NCBI RefSeq assembly: GCF_900182595.1
Contig: NZ_FXTN01000005.1
Coordinates: forward strand, 401,050-465,049
DNA from: Pedobacter westerhofensis
GTDB lineage: Bacteria > Bacteroidota > Bacteroidia > Sphingobacteriales > Sphingobacteriaceae
DNA: 64,000 bases
Reading direction: 5' to 3'
Shown one piece after another: positions 55,197 through 63,403 of this stretch. A program made the position numbers and the translations under genes. Under the pieces are notes generated by a model that saw only the letters and a program-made list of their open reading frames with translations, ran no database searches and was not told the origin of the DNA. How positions within the stretch are numbered: position 1 is the stretch's first letter; the number at the start of each line of letters is the position of its first letter.

Positions 55197-56561
55197 TTAG
55201 TTTTTGAAATTGATATCTGTACCGGCGAATGAAGAAACACATCTGAAACCGATGTAAGATCTGGCCTGGTCCTGGTACTCGTAAGTACCTACAGAATTCT
55301 GAAGGAAGAAACCGATGTCTTTCCATGAACCTCCGCGAACAACCTTGCGTTTCATGTATTTGCTGTCAGATCCCTTTGCCACATAGGTGAAGTTTGGGTT
55401 GAAATCGAGCAATAATGGTGAAGCAGAGTTATTGTAAGCAGTAACTGTCCATTCTGAAACATTACCGGCCATATTGTACAGTCCGTAGTCATTCGGGAAA
55501 TACGACCTTACATTTACAGTGTACAAACCACCGTCGTCGGCATAGTTTCCTCTTCCCACTTTAAAGTTGGCCTGCATACACCCCTTGGTATTTCTGATAT
55601 ATGGGCCGCCCCATGGATATTTCGTTTTTGAGTTACCTCCTCTGGCCGCATATTCAAATTCAGCTTCAGTAGGCAGCCTGTATTCAGGGCGCGAACTGAT
55701 CGGAAGTTTTCTTTGTGCAGCAACCGGCTCATACAAACGGGTACGCCAAACACAGAAAGCATTTGCCTGTTCCCATGAAACGCCCACTACAGGGTAATTA
55801 TCATATGAGGGGTGATTGAAATATGATTTTACCATCGGATCATTCTGTGAATAAGAATAATCGATTTTCCAAACCATTGTGTCAGGATAAACACTTACCG
55901 ATGGAAACTGGTTAGGGTTATTCGGATCAGGAGAGTCTACATAGCTTTCGATAAAATCCTTACGTTTTTTTGTAGGGTCTTTTCTGCCTTTTTCTGCAAG
56001 GTCAAGATTCACGAAGCTGTAAGAATATCTGAATTTCCTTACATCCAGTTCAGGACGTCCGGGCAGAGCATCATCGCCGCTGTAATACATATCCTGCAGC
56101 TTTGCGTTCAGGCCACCGCTTTTATTGCTCCATAAGCTGGAGCCATTGCCTACCTTTTTCCAGTTGATATTTTTTTGTGAGGAGAGACTTGCGCCACCCG
56201 GGGTAGTTTTTGCATTGTTGAAATATGCCGCTGCTGCGCCGGGGCCTAATGTGGTCAGTGCTACAGAATCTCTGACCCAGTTCACAAACTGCCTGTATTC
56301 GGCGTTAGTGATCTCAGTTTCATCCATGTAGAATGCACTAAAAGAGGTCATTTTGCTTGGGGCAGTCTGAGAATTGTTAATATCCTCGTCAGACATCCCG
56401 ATCAGCGTTTTACCCTGAGGAATGTAAACCATTCCGCGGGGCATTTTTTTATTGTTGAATTTCCGGTTATATACGCCCACAAGCTCTCCCTGCCCACCTT
56501 TTCCGCAACTGGAAGCAAGAATTGCAATCATTATAAAACCTAGCGTGTAAATTTTCCTCAT
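55197..56561 (-). CDS. gldK: type IX secretion lipoprotein GldK
   Basis: A 454-residue outer-membrane lipoprotein. Start ATG 56561 gives a signal ending in lipobox LASSC; an upstream GTG-type extension to 56585 is not needed. The body is a formylglycine-generating-enzyme-like (FGE-sulfatase) fold: MVYIPQGKTLIGMSDEDI, GVSWEQANAFCVWR, YRLPTEAEFEYAARGG and NMAGNVSEWT are all present. It is not expected to act as an oxidase; GldK (PorK) forms the ring with GldN. First gene of gldKLMN. Confidence 0.95.
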   Translation of the reverse strand: MRKIYTLGFIMIAILASSCGKGGQGELVGVYNRKFNNKKMPRGMVYIPQGKTLIGMSDEDINNSQTAPSKMTSFSAFYMDETEITNAEYRQFVNWVRDSVALTTLGPGAAAAYFNNAKTTPGGASLSSQKNINWKKVGNGSSLWSNKSGGLNAKLQDMYYSGDDALPGRPELDVRKFRYSYSFVNLDLAEKGRKDPTKKRKDFIESYVDSPDPNNPNQFPSVSVYPDTMVWKIDYSYSQNDPMVKSYFNHPSYDNYPVVGVSWEQANAFCVWRTRLYEPVAAQRKLPISSRPEYRLPTEAEFEYAARGGNSKTKYPWGGPYIRNTKGCMQANFKVGRGNYADDGGLYTVNVRSYFPNDYGLYNMAGNVSEWTVTAYNNSASPLLLDFNPNFTYVAKGSDSKYMKRKVVRGGSWKDIGFFLQNSVGTYEYQDQARSYIGFRCVSSFAGTDINFKN

Positions 56562-56582
56562 AAGCCGTTGAGCAATTTTACA

Positions 56583-56613
56583 CAATTTTATAGATTATGA
56601 TTGACATAAACAA
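56583..56613 (-). promoter_or_regulatory. possible promoter of gldKLMN
   Basis: On the minus strand TTG (56613-56611) is followed after 20 bases by TAAAATTG (56590-56583), one mismatch from TAnnTTTG with the expected spacing; leader of about 20 bases. Confidence 0.4.
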
Positions 56614-56647
56614 CTATTTCAACATAAAAATCTCTCTTAAACGCAAA

Positions 56648-56688
56648 ATAGGCAAGCCGTTACCTATTTGTTAACAACTTGCCTATGA
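56648..56688 (-). terminator. hairpin after hemD, likely terminator
   Basis: ATAGGCAAG / CTTGCCTAT perfect 9-bp stem with a long A/T-rich loop, followed on the minus strand by a short T-run; between hemD and gldK. Confidence 0.5.
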
Positions 56689-56755
56689 TGATTATTCAAG
56701 AAAATGCAAATATTTTACATTCCCCACTCTGGGGAATTGAGGCAACAACTGCGCC

Positions 56756-57526
56756 TTATTTATTAGACTTTTTAATATAATTCTCTATGGCCATAATCAT
56801 AGAAGGGGATTCAGGTGAGGGTGCGGCGATATCAACGATCAGATCCTTGTCCCTTACAGCCTTGTGTGTATTTACCCCAAATGCAGCAAGCCTGGTGTTA
56901 TTCTGTTGGAAATCAGGGAAATTTGTATAAAGCGACTGAATGCTGGAAGGGCTAAAGAAGGCGATCACATCATAAGTCACATCTGCCAGATCAGACAGAT
57001 CGCTCACTACAGTTTTGAACAATACTGCCGGGGTGAGATCATATCCGTTCTTCATCAGGAAGTTCATGGTGTCTTCTGTAGCCACATCAGAACATGGGTA
57101 CAGGAATTTTTCACCGGAATGTTTCTTCAGTACTTCTGCCAGATCCGCAGCGGTCTGCTTGCCAAAGAAGATCTTGCGCTTCCGGTACTGAATGTACTTC
57201 TGAAGATAAAGTGCCGTAGATTCTGAAATACAAAAGTATTTCAAATCTGCAGGTACTTCATACCGCATTTCCTCGCAAATCCTGAAAAAATGGTCCACGG
57301 CATTTCTGCTGGTAAAAACTACAGCAGTATATTCACTCAGCGTGATCTTATCTTTTCTGAAATCCCGTGCAGGAATGCCTTCTACGTGAATAAAGGATCT
57401 GAAATCAACTCTTAAGTTGTATTTCTTTGCCAAATCAAAATAAGGCGATTTTTCTGTTTCGGGTTTTGGCAAAGTTATCAGTATACTTTTTACTTTACGC
57501 AACCTATCTTCTGTCATTTCTTGCAT
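56756..57526 (-). CDS. hemD: uroporphyrinogen-III synthase family protein
   Basis: A 256-residue protein of the HemD family, which cyclises hydroxymethylbilane to uroporphyrinogen III in haem synthesis. Visible are VKSILITLPKPETEKSPYFD at the start, VVFTSRNAVDHFF around 65, and DVIAFFSPSSIQSLY around 190, with the family's two-domain rhythm. The ATG at 57526 was chosen because it starts nine bases after the DUF4271 stop; the longer frame to 57595 would overlap that gene. The family is poorly conserved, so the enzyme name rests on these motifs. Other hem genes are not near. Confidence 0.85.
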   Translation of the reverse strand: MQEMTEDRLRKVKSILITLPKPETEKSPYFDLAKKYNLRVDFRSFIHVEGIPARDFRKDKITLSEYTAVVFTSRNAVDHFFRICEEMRYEVPADLKYFCISESTALYLQKYIQYRKRKIFFGKQTAADLAEVLKKHSGEKFLYPCSDVATEDTMNFLMKNGYDLTPAVLFKTVVSDLSDLADVTYDVIAFFSPSSIQSLYTNFPDFQQNNTRLAAFGVNTHKAVRDKDLIVDIAAPSPESPSMIMAIENYIKKSNK

Positions 57527-57534
57527 TTTAACTT

Positions 57535-58536
57535 TTACAGCTGTAAACCTATTGCCTTGATTAATATCAAAATAGGGCATATTTCGAGGGCACAAAAGTA
57601 CATAAATAAATAGAACTTTGAAAAACGATAATGAGATAAAATGTTTACTCCCGCCCTTATCAATTGAAACGTGAATATCACCGCCAGCAATACGAAAGAG
57701 ATAACTATGTAATAGATACCATATTTCAATGGCGACAAGGCAAAAGCCACCACCAGCGGGATGAAAATTAATGAGATGTTAAAATAACTTAAATATAATA
57801 TAGATATGTATTCGCTGACGGCTTTCTGAATGTTAAACAGGTGCCCCAGTAAACGGAGCAGCACAATTTTAAGCGCATACAGCACCACGATCAGCACGGA
57901 TACGCCCGCAAAAAAGCGGAAGCCCTGGTGGACATAGGCCAGCTGGTAATACTGGGCTACCAGGTAGAAAAACATCCCGATGGTAAAGCCAAACTGAATA
58001 AACAGGAAAAGAAAAGGCCAGGAGCTAAACACGTTATCTTCTTTGTTGAGATTATTTAAGCCCCTGTTGCTGTAAAACGACTGTATGATATTCTGCAGCT
58101 GCTTGGCAAAAGAGATCCTTAAAACCGCAAAAACGACAAGTAATAAACAGATAAAGCCCAGCACCCAGGTCTTTCCCTTCGGAAGCGGGTTGCCGGTCCT
58201 GAATTTATTCAGTTTTTTAAATTTCCCGTATTTCTTAAACCAGGCTTCTATATCCAGCTTCTCAAAAACATTGGCTTTTACAATACTATCTATTAGTATG
58301 TGCCGGTTGATCAGTGAATCTGGCAGGATCCAGGTATGTGTCATGATAGAGTCCGTAACAAACTTCTGCCTGGCCAGAAATGCAGAATCCCTTGGTACAC
58401 GCGGTTTGTAAAATTTTTGTGTTACAGCAGAATCTCCCGCAACAGTGACATTCTGCGCCTCAGCCTGATTAAATCCCAGTCCAAAAAACAGAAGAATGGT
58501 GACAAGAAGAGTTTTTATACCTGGAACTGATAACAC
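57535..58536 (-). CDS. DUF4271 membrane protein
   Basis: A 333-residue protein with an N-terminal signal-like segment, a periplasmic region of about 95 residues and then about six to seven hydrophobic helices (first at WVLGFICLLLVVFAVLRISF). Such DUF4271 proteins are commonly paired with hemD in Bacteroidota; no function is known. The frame has no ATG; the likely start is GTG 58536, only 20 bases after an exact -7 element. hemD follows after nine bases, so they form one operon. Confidence 0.8.
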   Translation of the reverse strand: MLSVPGIKTLLVTILLFFGLGFNQAEAQNVTVAGDSAVTQKFYKPRVPRDSAFLARQKFVTDSIMTHTWILPDSLINRHILIDSIVKANVFEKLDIEAWFKKYGKFKKLNKFRTGNPLPKGKTWVLGFICLLLVVFAVLRISFAKQLQNIIQSFYSNRGLNNLNKEDNVFSSWPFLFLFIQFGFTIGMFFYLVAQYYQLAYVHQGFRFFAGVSVLIVVLYALKIVLLRLLGHLFNIQKAVSEYISILYLSYFNISLIFIPLVVAFALSPLKYGIYYIVISFVLLAVIFTFQLIRAGVNILSHYRFSKFYLFMYFCALEICPILILIKAIGLQL

Positions 58537-58555
58537 TGATAGGATTGCTTTGCTG

Positions 58556-58563
58556 CAAATTTA
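58556..58563 (-). promoter_or_regulatory. -7 element of the DUF4271-hemD unit
   Basis: Minus strand TAAATTTG, exact TAnnTTTG match, 19 bases ahead of the GTG start. Confidence 0.45.
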
Positions 58564-58604
58564 TGATATTATTATTTACATTATCATCTTCAGGGTAAAA
58601 TGGT

Positions 58605-59156
58605 TTACCATGGCCCGCAGTTCCCGGCAGGAACAATTCCTTCTTTATCTTTTTGCAGTACCCTGTTCTTCTTCTTGCCGGTAATGATCCAGATCGAATC
58701 AAAGTCGGCATCGCTCCAGTTTAATTTTCCCTTTACGCCCAGTGCATTTGCAAGGGCCGCGATATTCTCATGGTCCCATACAAAAAGTACGGTGCCTTGT
58801 TTTTTGTCCAGGTCTTTAAGGATACCATCGAAATTGGTACCGCTGTACTTACTGTTTATGCTCAGATTGTGGGCAGAAGCGAAAGGGCTGATGGTCTGGA
58901 ACATTCTTGCATGGGTTGTTTTGTTACCATTGCCTACTGAGGGTATATAGATTTGATCCGGAATGCCTATTTTTTTATACAGTACATCTACCAGTTTGAG
59001 CGAGCGGTTGAGCCCCCTGCAGTCCAGATTTTCATACTTATCCAGCTTCTCACCGTGGCGGATAATCACGATCTTTAATTTAGACTGCGCGTTCAGCGTT
59101 AAAACAGACATCAGACACAGCAATAAACACGCAAAAGCAAAAACACTTTTCTTCAT
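58605..59156 (-). CDS. exported histidine-phosphatase superfamily protein
   Basis: A 183-residue protein with signal peptide (FAFACLLLCLMSVLTLNAQ). The phosphoglycerate-mutase/histidine phosphatase core begins LKIVIIRHGEKLD (catalytic histidine in RHG, about 34) and has the second histidine in FVWDHENIAALANAL (about 130). The domain is short, similar to SixA-sized members. It would act in the periplasm; the substrate is unknown. It is the last typical chromosomal gene before the A/T-rich island to the right. Confidence 0.85.
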   Translation of the reverse strand: MKKSVFAFACLLLCLMSVLTLNAQSKLKIVIIRHGEKLDKYENLDCRGLNRSLKLVDVLYKKIGIPDQIYIPSVGNGNKTTHARMFQTISPFASAHNLSINSKYSGTNFDGILKDLDKKQGTVLFVWDHENIAALANALGVKGKLNWSDADFDSIWIITGKKKNRVLQKDKEGIVPAGNCGPW

Positions 59157-59381
59157 CTTACGAAAATACGATAAAACAATTCCGAATTGCAGTTACCTTT
59201 GCCAAATGTCCGGAATAGAATGATTGACTAATTATCAATACATTAGAACGTCCGAGTAACAAATAAGTAACATTACGTATCCTATTTAAACCAAAATGAT
59301 TGCCCTTTGAAGTAAGCAACACCTACTAATAAATCTGTCTTTTTGATTGGCCACATGAATTAAATAAGTTTTTTTTCTAAA

Positions 59382-59805
59382 ATGGAAAAAGACAACAAAA
59401 TTCTTTTAGGAAAGCTACTTGGTGAAATCTATAGACTGCAAAAAAATACATCTGAAATGGCATTTTCTGCGTCATTTGGACAAAGATATGGCTTATTAAA
59501 TGGTTTTGAAGACGCTATTGATCATGAATTAGAAATGATTGGATTTGTCTCACAAGACGAACTTAATAATGTTGGAAAAATATTAGACGAGGTTTTTTTT
59601 AGACGAATCGAAAATGGCAAATTTCAAAGGGTTCTATGACTTAGAGCATAAATTCTCTGAAGTAGGAATAGATAGAGGCCAGGCCAATAAAATCTTGAGA
59701 TATTATTACGCAGACCATAGATTTTAAGAACTCATTGATAAAATGAATACATCGGATTCCCCATCGGAGTCAAGAACATTTAATCTTAGAGATTACGATA
59801 AATAA
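59382..59805 (+). pseudogene. small gene broken by a frameshift and an in-frame stop
   Basis: The first frame (59382-59639) gives 85 residues, MEKDNKILLGKLLGEIYRLQ to RIENGKFQRVL. An overlapping frame starting at ATG 59614 gives NFKGFYDLEHKFSEVGIDRG ... YYYADHRF and stops at 59727; directly after that stop, still in frame, ELIDKMNTSDSPSESRTFNL continues to a second stop at 59805. Joined, the three parts make one coherent protein of about 140 residues, so I read this as one decayed gene. The family is not recognised. A pair of overlapping small genes is the alternative for the first two parts. Confidence 0.5.
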
Positions 59806-59930
59806 CATTTGCTTTTGTGGCTTAGACTAATTGTTTAGCAATGATCAGTTGAAATCCGACTAAAGACAACTAGCATACTTCTTTTACACTCATAGGACGA
59901 AGATTATAACTAGGACTTTAGCTAGCCTTA

Positions 59931-60220
59931 TCATATTAGCACATAGAAAGGCTTGGAATTGTCTTCATAAGTTAATACGAATTGGTGTTCCGGATGATCA
60001 ACACGACGTAGCTTCCAAACCTGAAAACTTTTATCGAGCTTTTTAATTGCCAGCTGACTGTGCAAGGCAATTGTCGTCAGCAGCCAGTAGCATTTGTAGT
60101 TTTGTGCCAGATATTGTACCCCCTTCGGTGTACCGGTATCCCAATAGAGGATGTTGAGTAGCATGCAGTTTCGGTGAACTGCTGAAGAAGATCGTTAACA
60201 TTTTTAATTGGAGAATCCAT
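59931..60220 (-). pseudogene. DUF6876-like gene, three pieces in three frames
   Basis: From ATG 60220 the first frame reads MDSPIKNVNDLLQQFT; a second frame then gives ATQHPLLGYRYTEG; a third gives GVQYLAQNYKCYWLLTTIAL and SFQVWKL..FVLTYEDN and stops early at 59931. Put in order they match the plan of DUF6876 proteins of Bacteroidota mobile DNA (QFTGTE..YRH..YTDGVxYLAE..CYWL). The second shift lies in a run of five G at 60119-60123 region. The last third of the protein is missing. The match is from memory of the family. Confidence 0.45.
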
Positions 60221-60243
60221 GTGATTGGGATTAATTGAAACAT

Positions 60244-60600
60244 TTAATTAGTTCACTTTTTACGGTTTTTTGGGAGATTGAGGTCAGGGTTGAGATCAGA
60301 AATTGCGGCGCGTCGCAAGCATCACGCAGTGATACCCCATTTTCTGATACTACCTTGCAGCAGTGTAAGAAATGGAAACCACGAGGAAACAATGCTTTGT
60401 GATCTAATTCAATGCCCGCTTAGACGATAACAATGTGTGTCACTAATCCAAAAGCCCTCCTTTGATTTTCAAATTGCTGAAATTTGTATAAGATGCGAAG
60501 TCCACAGCAGTTTAATCGAGTTAAAAAATAGATAATTCGTTCCTGAAGAATATTTTTCTGATTTTTGGGCAGAATCCTTCTAACCAGAATTAAATAATTT
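60244..60600. other. intergenic stretch without a recognised gene
   Basis: Between the DUF6876-like remnant and the AlbA_2 gene. Short open frames exist on the minus strand but none resembles a known protein; no hairpin terminator and no clear promoter were found. Confidence 0.5.
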
Positions 60601-62289
60601 ATGACTATAAGTGAATTAAAATTACTCAAAGAAAGCGAAGACAAAATTGAATTTAAGGAAGGTAGCCAGCAATATCCATATAATGGAAAGCGCAGGAGCA
60701 TTTTAGGCTACACTGTAGCGCTTGCAAATGAAAAAGGCGGGTATCTTGCATTTGGGTTGAAGGACGCATACCCGCACGAAGTTGTTGGATCGAAAGTTTT
60801 TGAAGGCATTGAAGGAGTCCTAGAGCAAAGAATTTATAACGACACGAAGATCCGAGTGCAAACAGAGGTCCTGTTTGAAGGAAGCAAAAGAGTCCTGGTT
60901 ATTAAAGTTCCAAGCAGACCGATTGGAAAAGCACTTCATTTCGAGGATGTTCCGTTAATGAGAGTTGGTGAAGAGTTACAAAGAATGTCCGATGAAATGT
61001 ATTTATCTATCATACAGGAACAGGAGCCCGATTTCTCTGCCAAAATCTGCGAGGGCATTACCGTTGCTGACCTTGACAGTGACGCCATAAACAAAATGAA
61101 AGAATCCTATTCCAGGAAGCAGAATAATCCTGGATTCCTGCAACTAAGCAATGAGCAGGTGCTTACCGACTTGAAGTTGCTTGTTGATGGTAATAAGATC
61201 AATTATGCAGGATTAATTCTACTAGGAAAGAAGGAAACAATTGAACGTAAGCTGCCACAAAGTAAAACGATCTGGGAATTCCGGGGATCAGAGGGACAAA
61301 TACACCACGACGCAAGAAGGGAAATCCAGGAACCTCTGTTTATTGCAATAGATAACATATGGGATTTGATCAACCAGCCTGTCCTTAACCGTAAGCATCC
61401 GATACAAACCGGGGCATATATTTTTGACTTGTTTGATTTTAATGAGCGCGTCATTCGTGAGGCGGTGTTAAACGCAGAAGCACACCGAGATTATACCATC
61501 ACCAGTGAAGTGGTAATCAAGCAATTCCCGAATAAGATTACAATCAACAATCCTGGCGGCTTTCCAAAAGGAGTAACTATTGAAAATATTCTGACGGTAA
61601 GCAGTACACCAAGAAGCAGGTTAATGACCGAGATATTAGAAAAAACGGGCTTGGTTGAGCGAAGCGGACAGGGAGTGGATAAAATATTTTCAATTACGCT
61701 GTCTGAAGGCAAGGCAGAACCGGACTATACGGAATCTGATATGCATCAGGTTTCCTTAACGCTCAGAACCGAAATTATTGACAAGGCCTTCCATACCTTT
61801 GTCCGGGAATATCAGGATGGAGATAAAGAGCCCAAGCTTGGTGTTGAGCAAATTATTACCCTTTGTAAGATAAGAAACGGTATTTTCCAGAACTTGAAGG
61901 CAGATGTGGTATCGCAATTGGAAAAACAAGGATTGATTAAGCGGGCATCTTCCCATACCAATAAATATATTCTGTCTCCTGAATATCATCAACTGGTGGA
62001 AGAAAGTTCTAAAATCGGCAAGCGGTATTTAGTCAAAGAAATCGAAAGCATTGTATTTGCCTTGCAGAATACAACGCCAAAGATTGGCGAATTGGAAAAT
62101 AGCTTGTCTTCATCTTTAAACAGAAACCAGATCAAATACCTAGTTACCAAATTAGCGGCTGATAACATCATAGTGTCGACAGGTTCTGCCAGTGGCACCA
62201 GATACCAGTTGGCAGAAAAATACAAAGACCTCAGAGGACATCTTTTATTAAATCAAATTGTAACGGAACTCAGGGAAATTTATAAATAA
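60601..62289 (+). CDS. AlbA_2 (Schlafen-type) and HATPase_c_4 protein
   Basis: A 562-residue cytoplasmic protein. The N-terminal AlbA_2 domain (about 12-125) shows KIEFKEGSQQYP (the EFK acidic pair), ANEKGGYLAFGLKD and later VPLMRVGEELQRM. A middle linker has INYAGLILLGKK. The HATPase_c_4 region (about 290-370) has IREAVLNAEAHRDYT, INNPGGFPKGV and VERSGQGVDKIFS, and the C-terminus carries two winged-helix-like parts. Such proteins are called RecG-like or transcription regulators, and several AlbA_2 proteins are found in defence islands; the exact role is unknown. It is intact, unlike the two genes to its left, and is followed by 1.1 kb of unusual non-coding DNA. Confidence 0.85.
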   Translation: MTISELKLLKESEDKIEFKEGSQQYPYNGKRRSILGYTVALANEKGGYLAFGLKDAYPHEVVGSKVFEGIEGVLEQRIYNDTKIRVQTEVLFEGSKRVLVIKVPSRPIGKALHFEDVPLMRVGEELQRMSDEMYLSIIQEQEPDFSAKICEGITVADLDSDAINKMKESYSRKQNNPGFLQLSNEQVLTDLKLLVDGNKINYAGLILLGKKETIERKLPQSKTIWEFRGSEGQIHHDARREIQEPLFIAIDNIWDLINQPVLNRKHPIQTGAYIFDLFDFNERVIREAVLNAEAHRDYTITSEVVIKQFPNKITINNPGGFPKGVTIENILTVSSTPRSRLMTEILEKTGLVERSGQGVDKIFSITLSEGKAEPDYTESDMHQVSLTLRTEIIDKAFHTFVREYQDGDKEPKLGVEQIITLCKIRNGIFQNLKADVVSQLEKQGLIKRASSHTNKYILSPEYHQLVEESSKIGKRYLVKEIESIVFALQNTTPKIGELENSLSSSLNRNQIKYLVTKLAADNIIVSTGSASGTRYQLAEKYKDLRGHLLLNQIVTELREIYK

Positions 62290-63182
62290 ATGCCCTCGAA
62301 AAATCTCTGGGCCAAAAGATATTTCAAATTTTAATTTTCCTAGAATGATCCAGGATTATTTCAATGCGTTTAAACTGGAATTATTTTGATTTCAAATCCA
62401 GAGTTATTTGAAAAATTCCTTAAGATAATTCGATCAACTTTCAATTCTCCGAAAATCGAGTTAAATTCTCTCAAATCGATTTTAATCAGGAATCCGATCA
62501 ATTTCTAATCGAAGATTTTTTCAAAAATTCTCCAAGATAATATCGACTAGATTTCAATTCTCCGAAACTCGAGTTAAATTCTCCAAAAAAAAATCTAGTC
62601 GAAATTTTGTCAACTCGAATTCGACAAACTTGAAAAATATCCAAAGCTAAAATCACCTTTCAATTTCAACTGTAAAATGCCTAAAATGATAATTAAAGAT
62701 CTATTCTCTCGATAATTTTCAACTTCAATACTCGCTCGATTCTCTTCCAAAATATTTGAAAAAAATAAATTCCGATGCATTATCTTTTTTAGTCGAAAAA
62801 AATTCAATTCTCCAGGATAGGATTAAAAGGTCGTTTTGATGTTTAAACAGGATCTTTGTCAAAGAAAATGTGGACGAAATTTTATTCTCCAAGATTCTAG
62901 TCTACTCGAAAGTATCCTGAATTCAAATCATTCGAAAACTTTCAATTCCCCAGGATTCGGATAGATTTCCACGGAAAAATTTATTCGACAATTTGTTCTA
63001 CGAATAGATTGATCAAAATACCGCCCTTTCTAGTTTCAACATTTCAAGTTATTCTTTTTTGTCAATGATTTTGAATTTATCAATTCTCTAGAATATTGGT
63101 GAAATTCTCCAGAAAGACGAATTAAGATCAATTGGACATTTCGAAAATGGCTTTCTTAAAAAGGTGGAAGGTGGGTCGAACC
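62290..63182. repeat. ORF-poor, A/T-rich region with repeated ATTCTCC motif
   Basis: No credible gene on either strand. ATTCTCC or a close variant occurs about twelve times, always on the plus strand (for example 62444, 62464, 62527, 62557, 62577, 62703, 62740, 62805, 62884, 62943, 63082, 63104). A 32-base block TTTCAATTCTCCGAAA... at 62439-62470 recurs at 62552-62583 with one mismatch, 113 bases apart, with similar flanks; a looser third copy is at 63079-63110. A 12-bp dyad TCGACTAGATTT / AAATCTAGTCGA spans 62543-62602, and palindromes AACTCGAGTT and TCGAATTCGA occur inside. Confidence 0.7.
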
Positions 63183-63219
63183 TACCCCCTTTTCTTTAGA
63201 AAAGGGGGTACTCTTTTTT
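63168..63219 (+). terminator. strong terminator with an overlapping alternative hairpin
   Basis: TACCCCCTTTTCT (63183-63195) pairs perfectly with AGAAAAGGGGGTA (63198-63210), followed by CTC and seven T. Just upstream GGTGGG (from about 63171) can instead pair with CCTACC (63181-63186), which uses the first bases of the terminator stem. Confidence 0.8.
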
Positions 63220-63220
63220 T

Positions 63221-63271
63221 AGTCTGTTATACGCTGATGCAATCAAAGATTGCATCAGCGTATAACAGACT
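63221..63271. repeat. 51-bp perfect palindrome
   Basis: AGTCTGTTATACGCTGATGC continues to AATC at 63244 and is mirrored without mismatch to 63271: a 24-bp stem with loop AAA. It begins one base after the T-run of the preceding terminator. No T-run follows, so it is not a simple second terminator. Confidence 0.9.
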
Positions 63272-63332
63272 ATGAATTTTTGAATATGGCTACGCCATTA
63301 AAAAGGCTGCCCTGTTTTTAAAAATGTGACAT

Positions 63333-63346
63333 TCAATTGCAATTGA
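63333..63346. repeat. 14-bp perfect palindrome
   Basis: TCAATTGCAATTGA, in the A/T-rich gap between the 51-bp palindrome and the right-edge gene. Possible protein-binding site. Confidence 0.5.
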
Positions 63347-63403
63347 TAACGTAAATATAATTAATTAGAAAACAATTAGCAAATATGACTAAGCATCCTT
63401 TTC

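Noticed and set aside
59614..59727. Independent 37-residue gene overlapping the small gene at 59382
   Set aside because: Its sequence reads as the continuation of the first protein in another frame, and a third in-frame part follows its stop; a broken single gene is simpler.
62610..62807. 65-residue minus-strand open frame in the repeat region
   Set aside because: No protein-like composition or start signal; it lies in low-complexity A/T-rich repeats and is best explained by chance.
62439..63110. Repeats resembling a CRISPR array
   Set aside because: Repeat copies are imperfect, spacings vary from about 20 to 140 bases, and no cas genes are present.
63165..63190. GGTGGGTCGAACCTACC looks like the T-arm of a tRNA
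   Set aside because: No matching acceptor strand, D-arm or anticodon arm is found at the proper distance upstream; it reads better as a hairpin overlapping the terminator.
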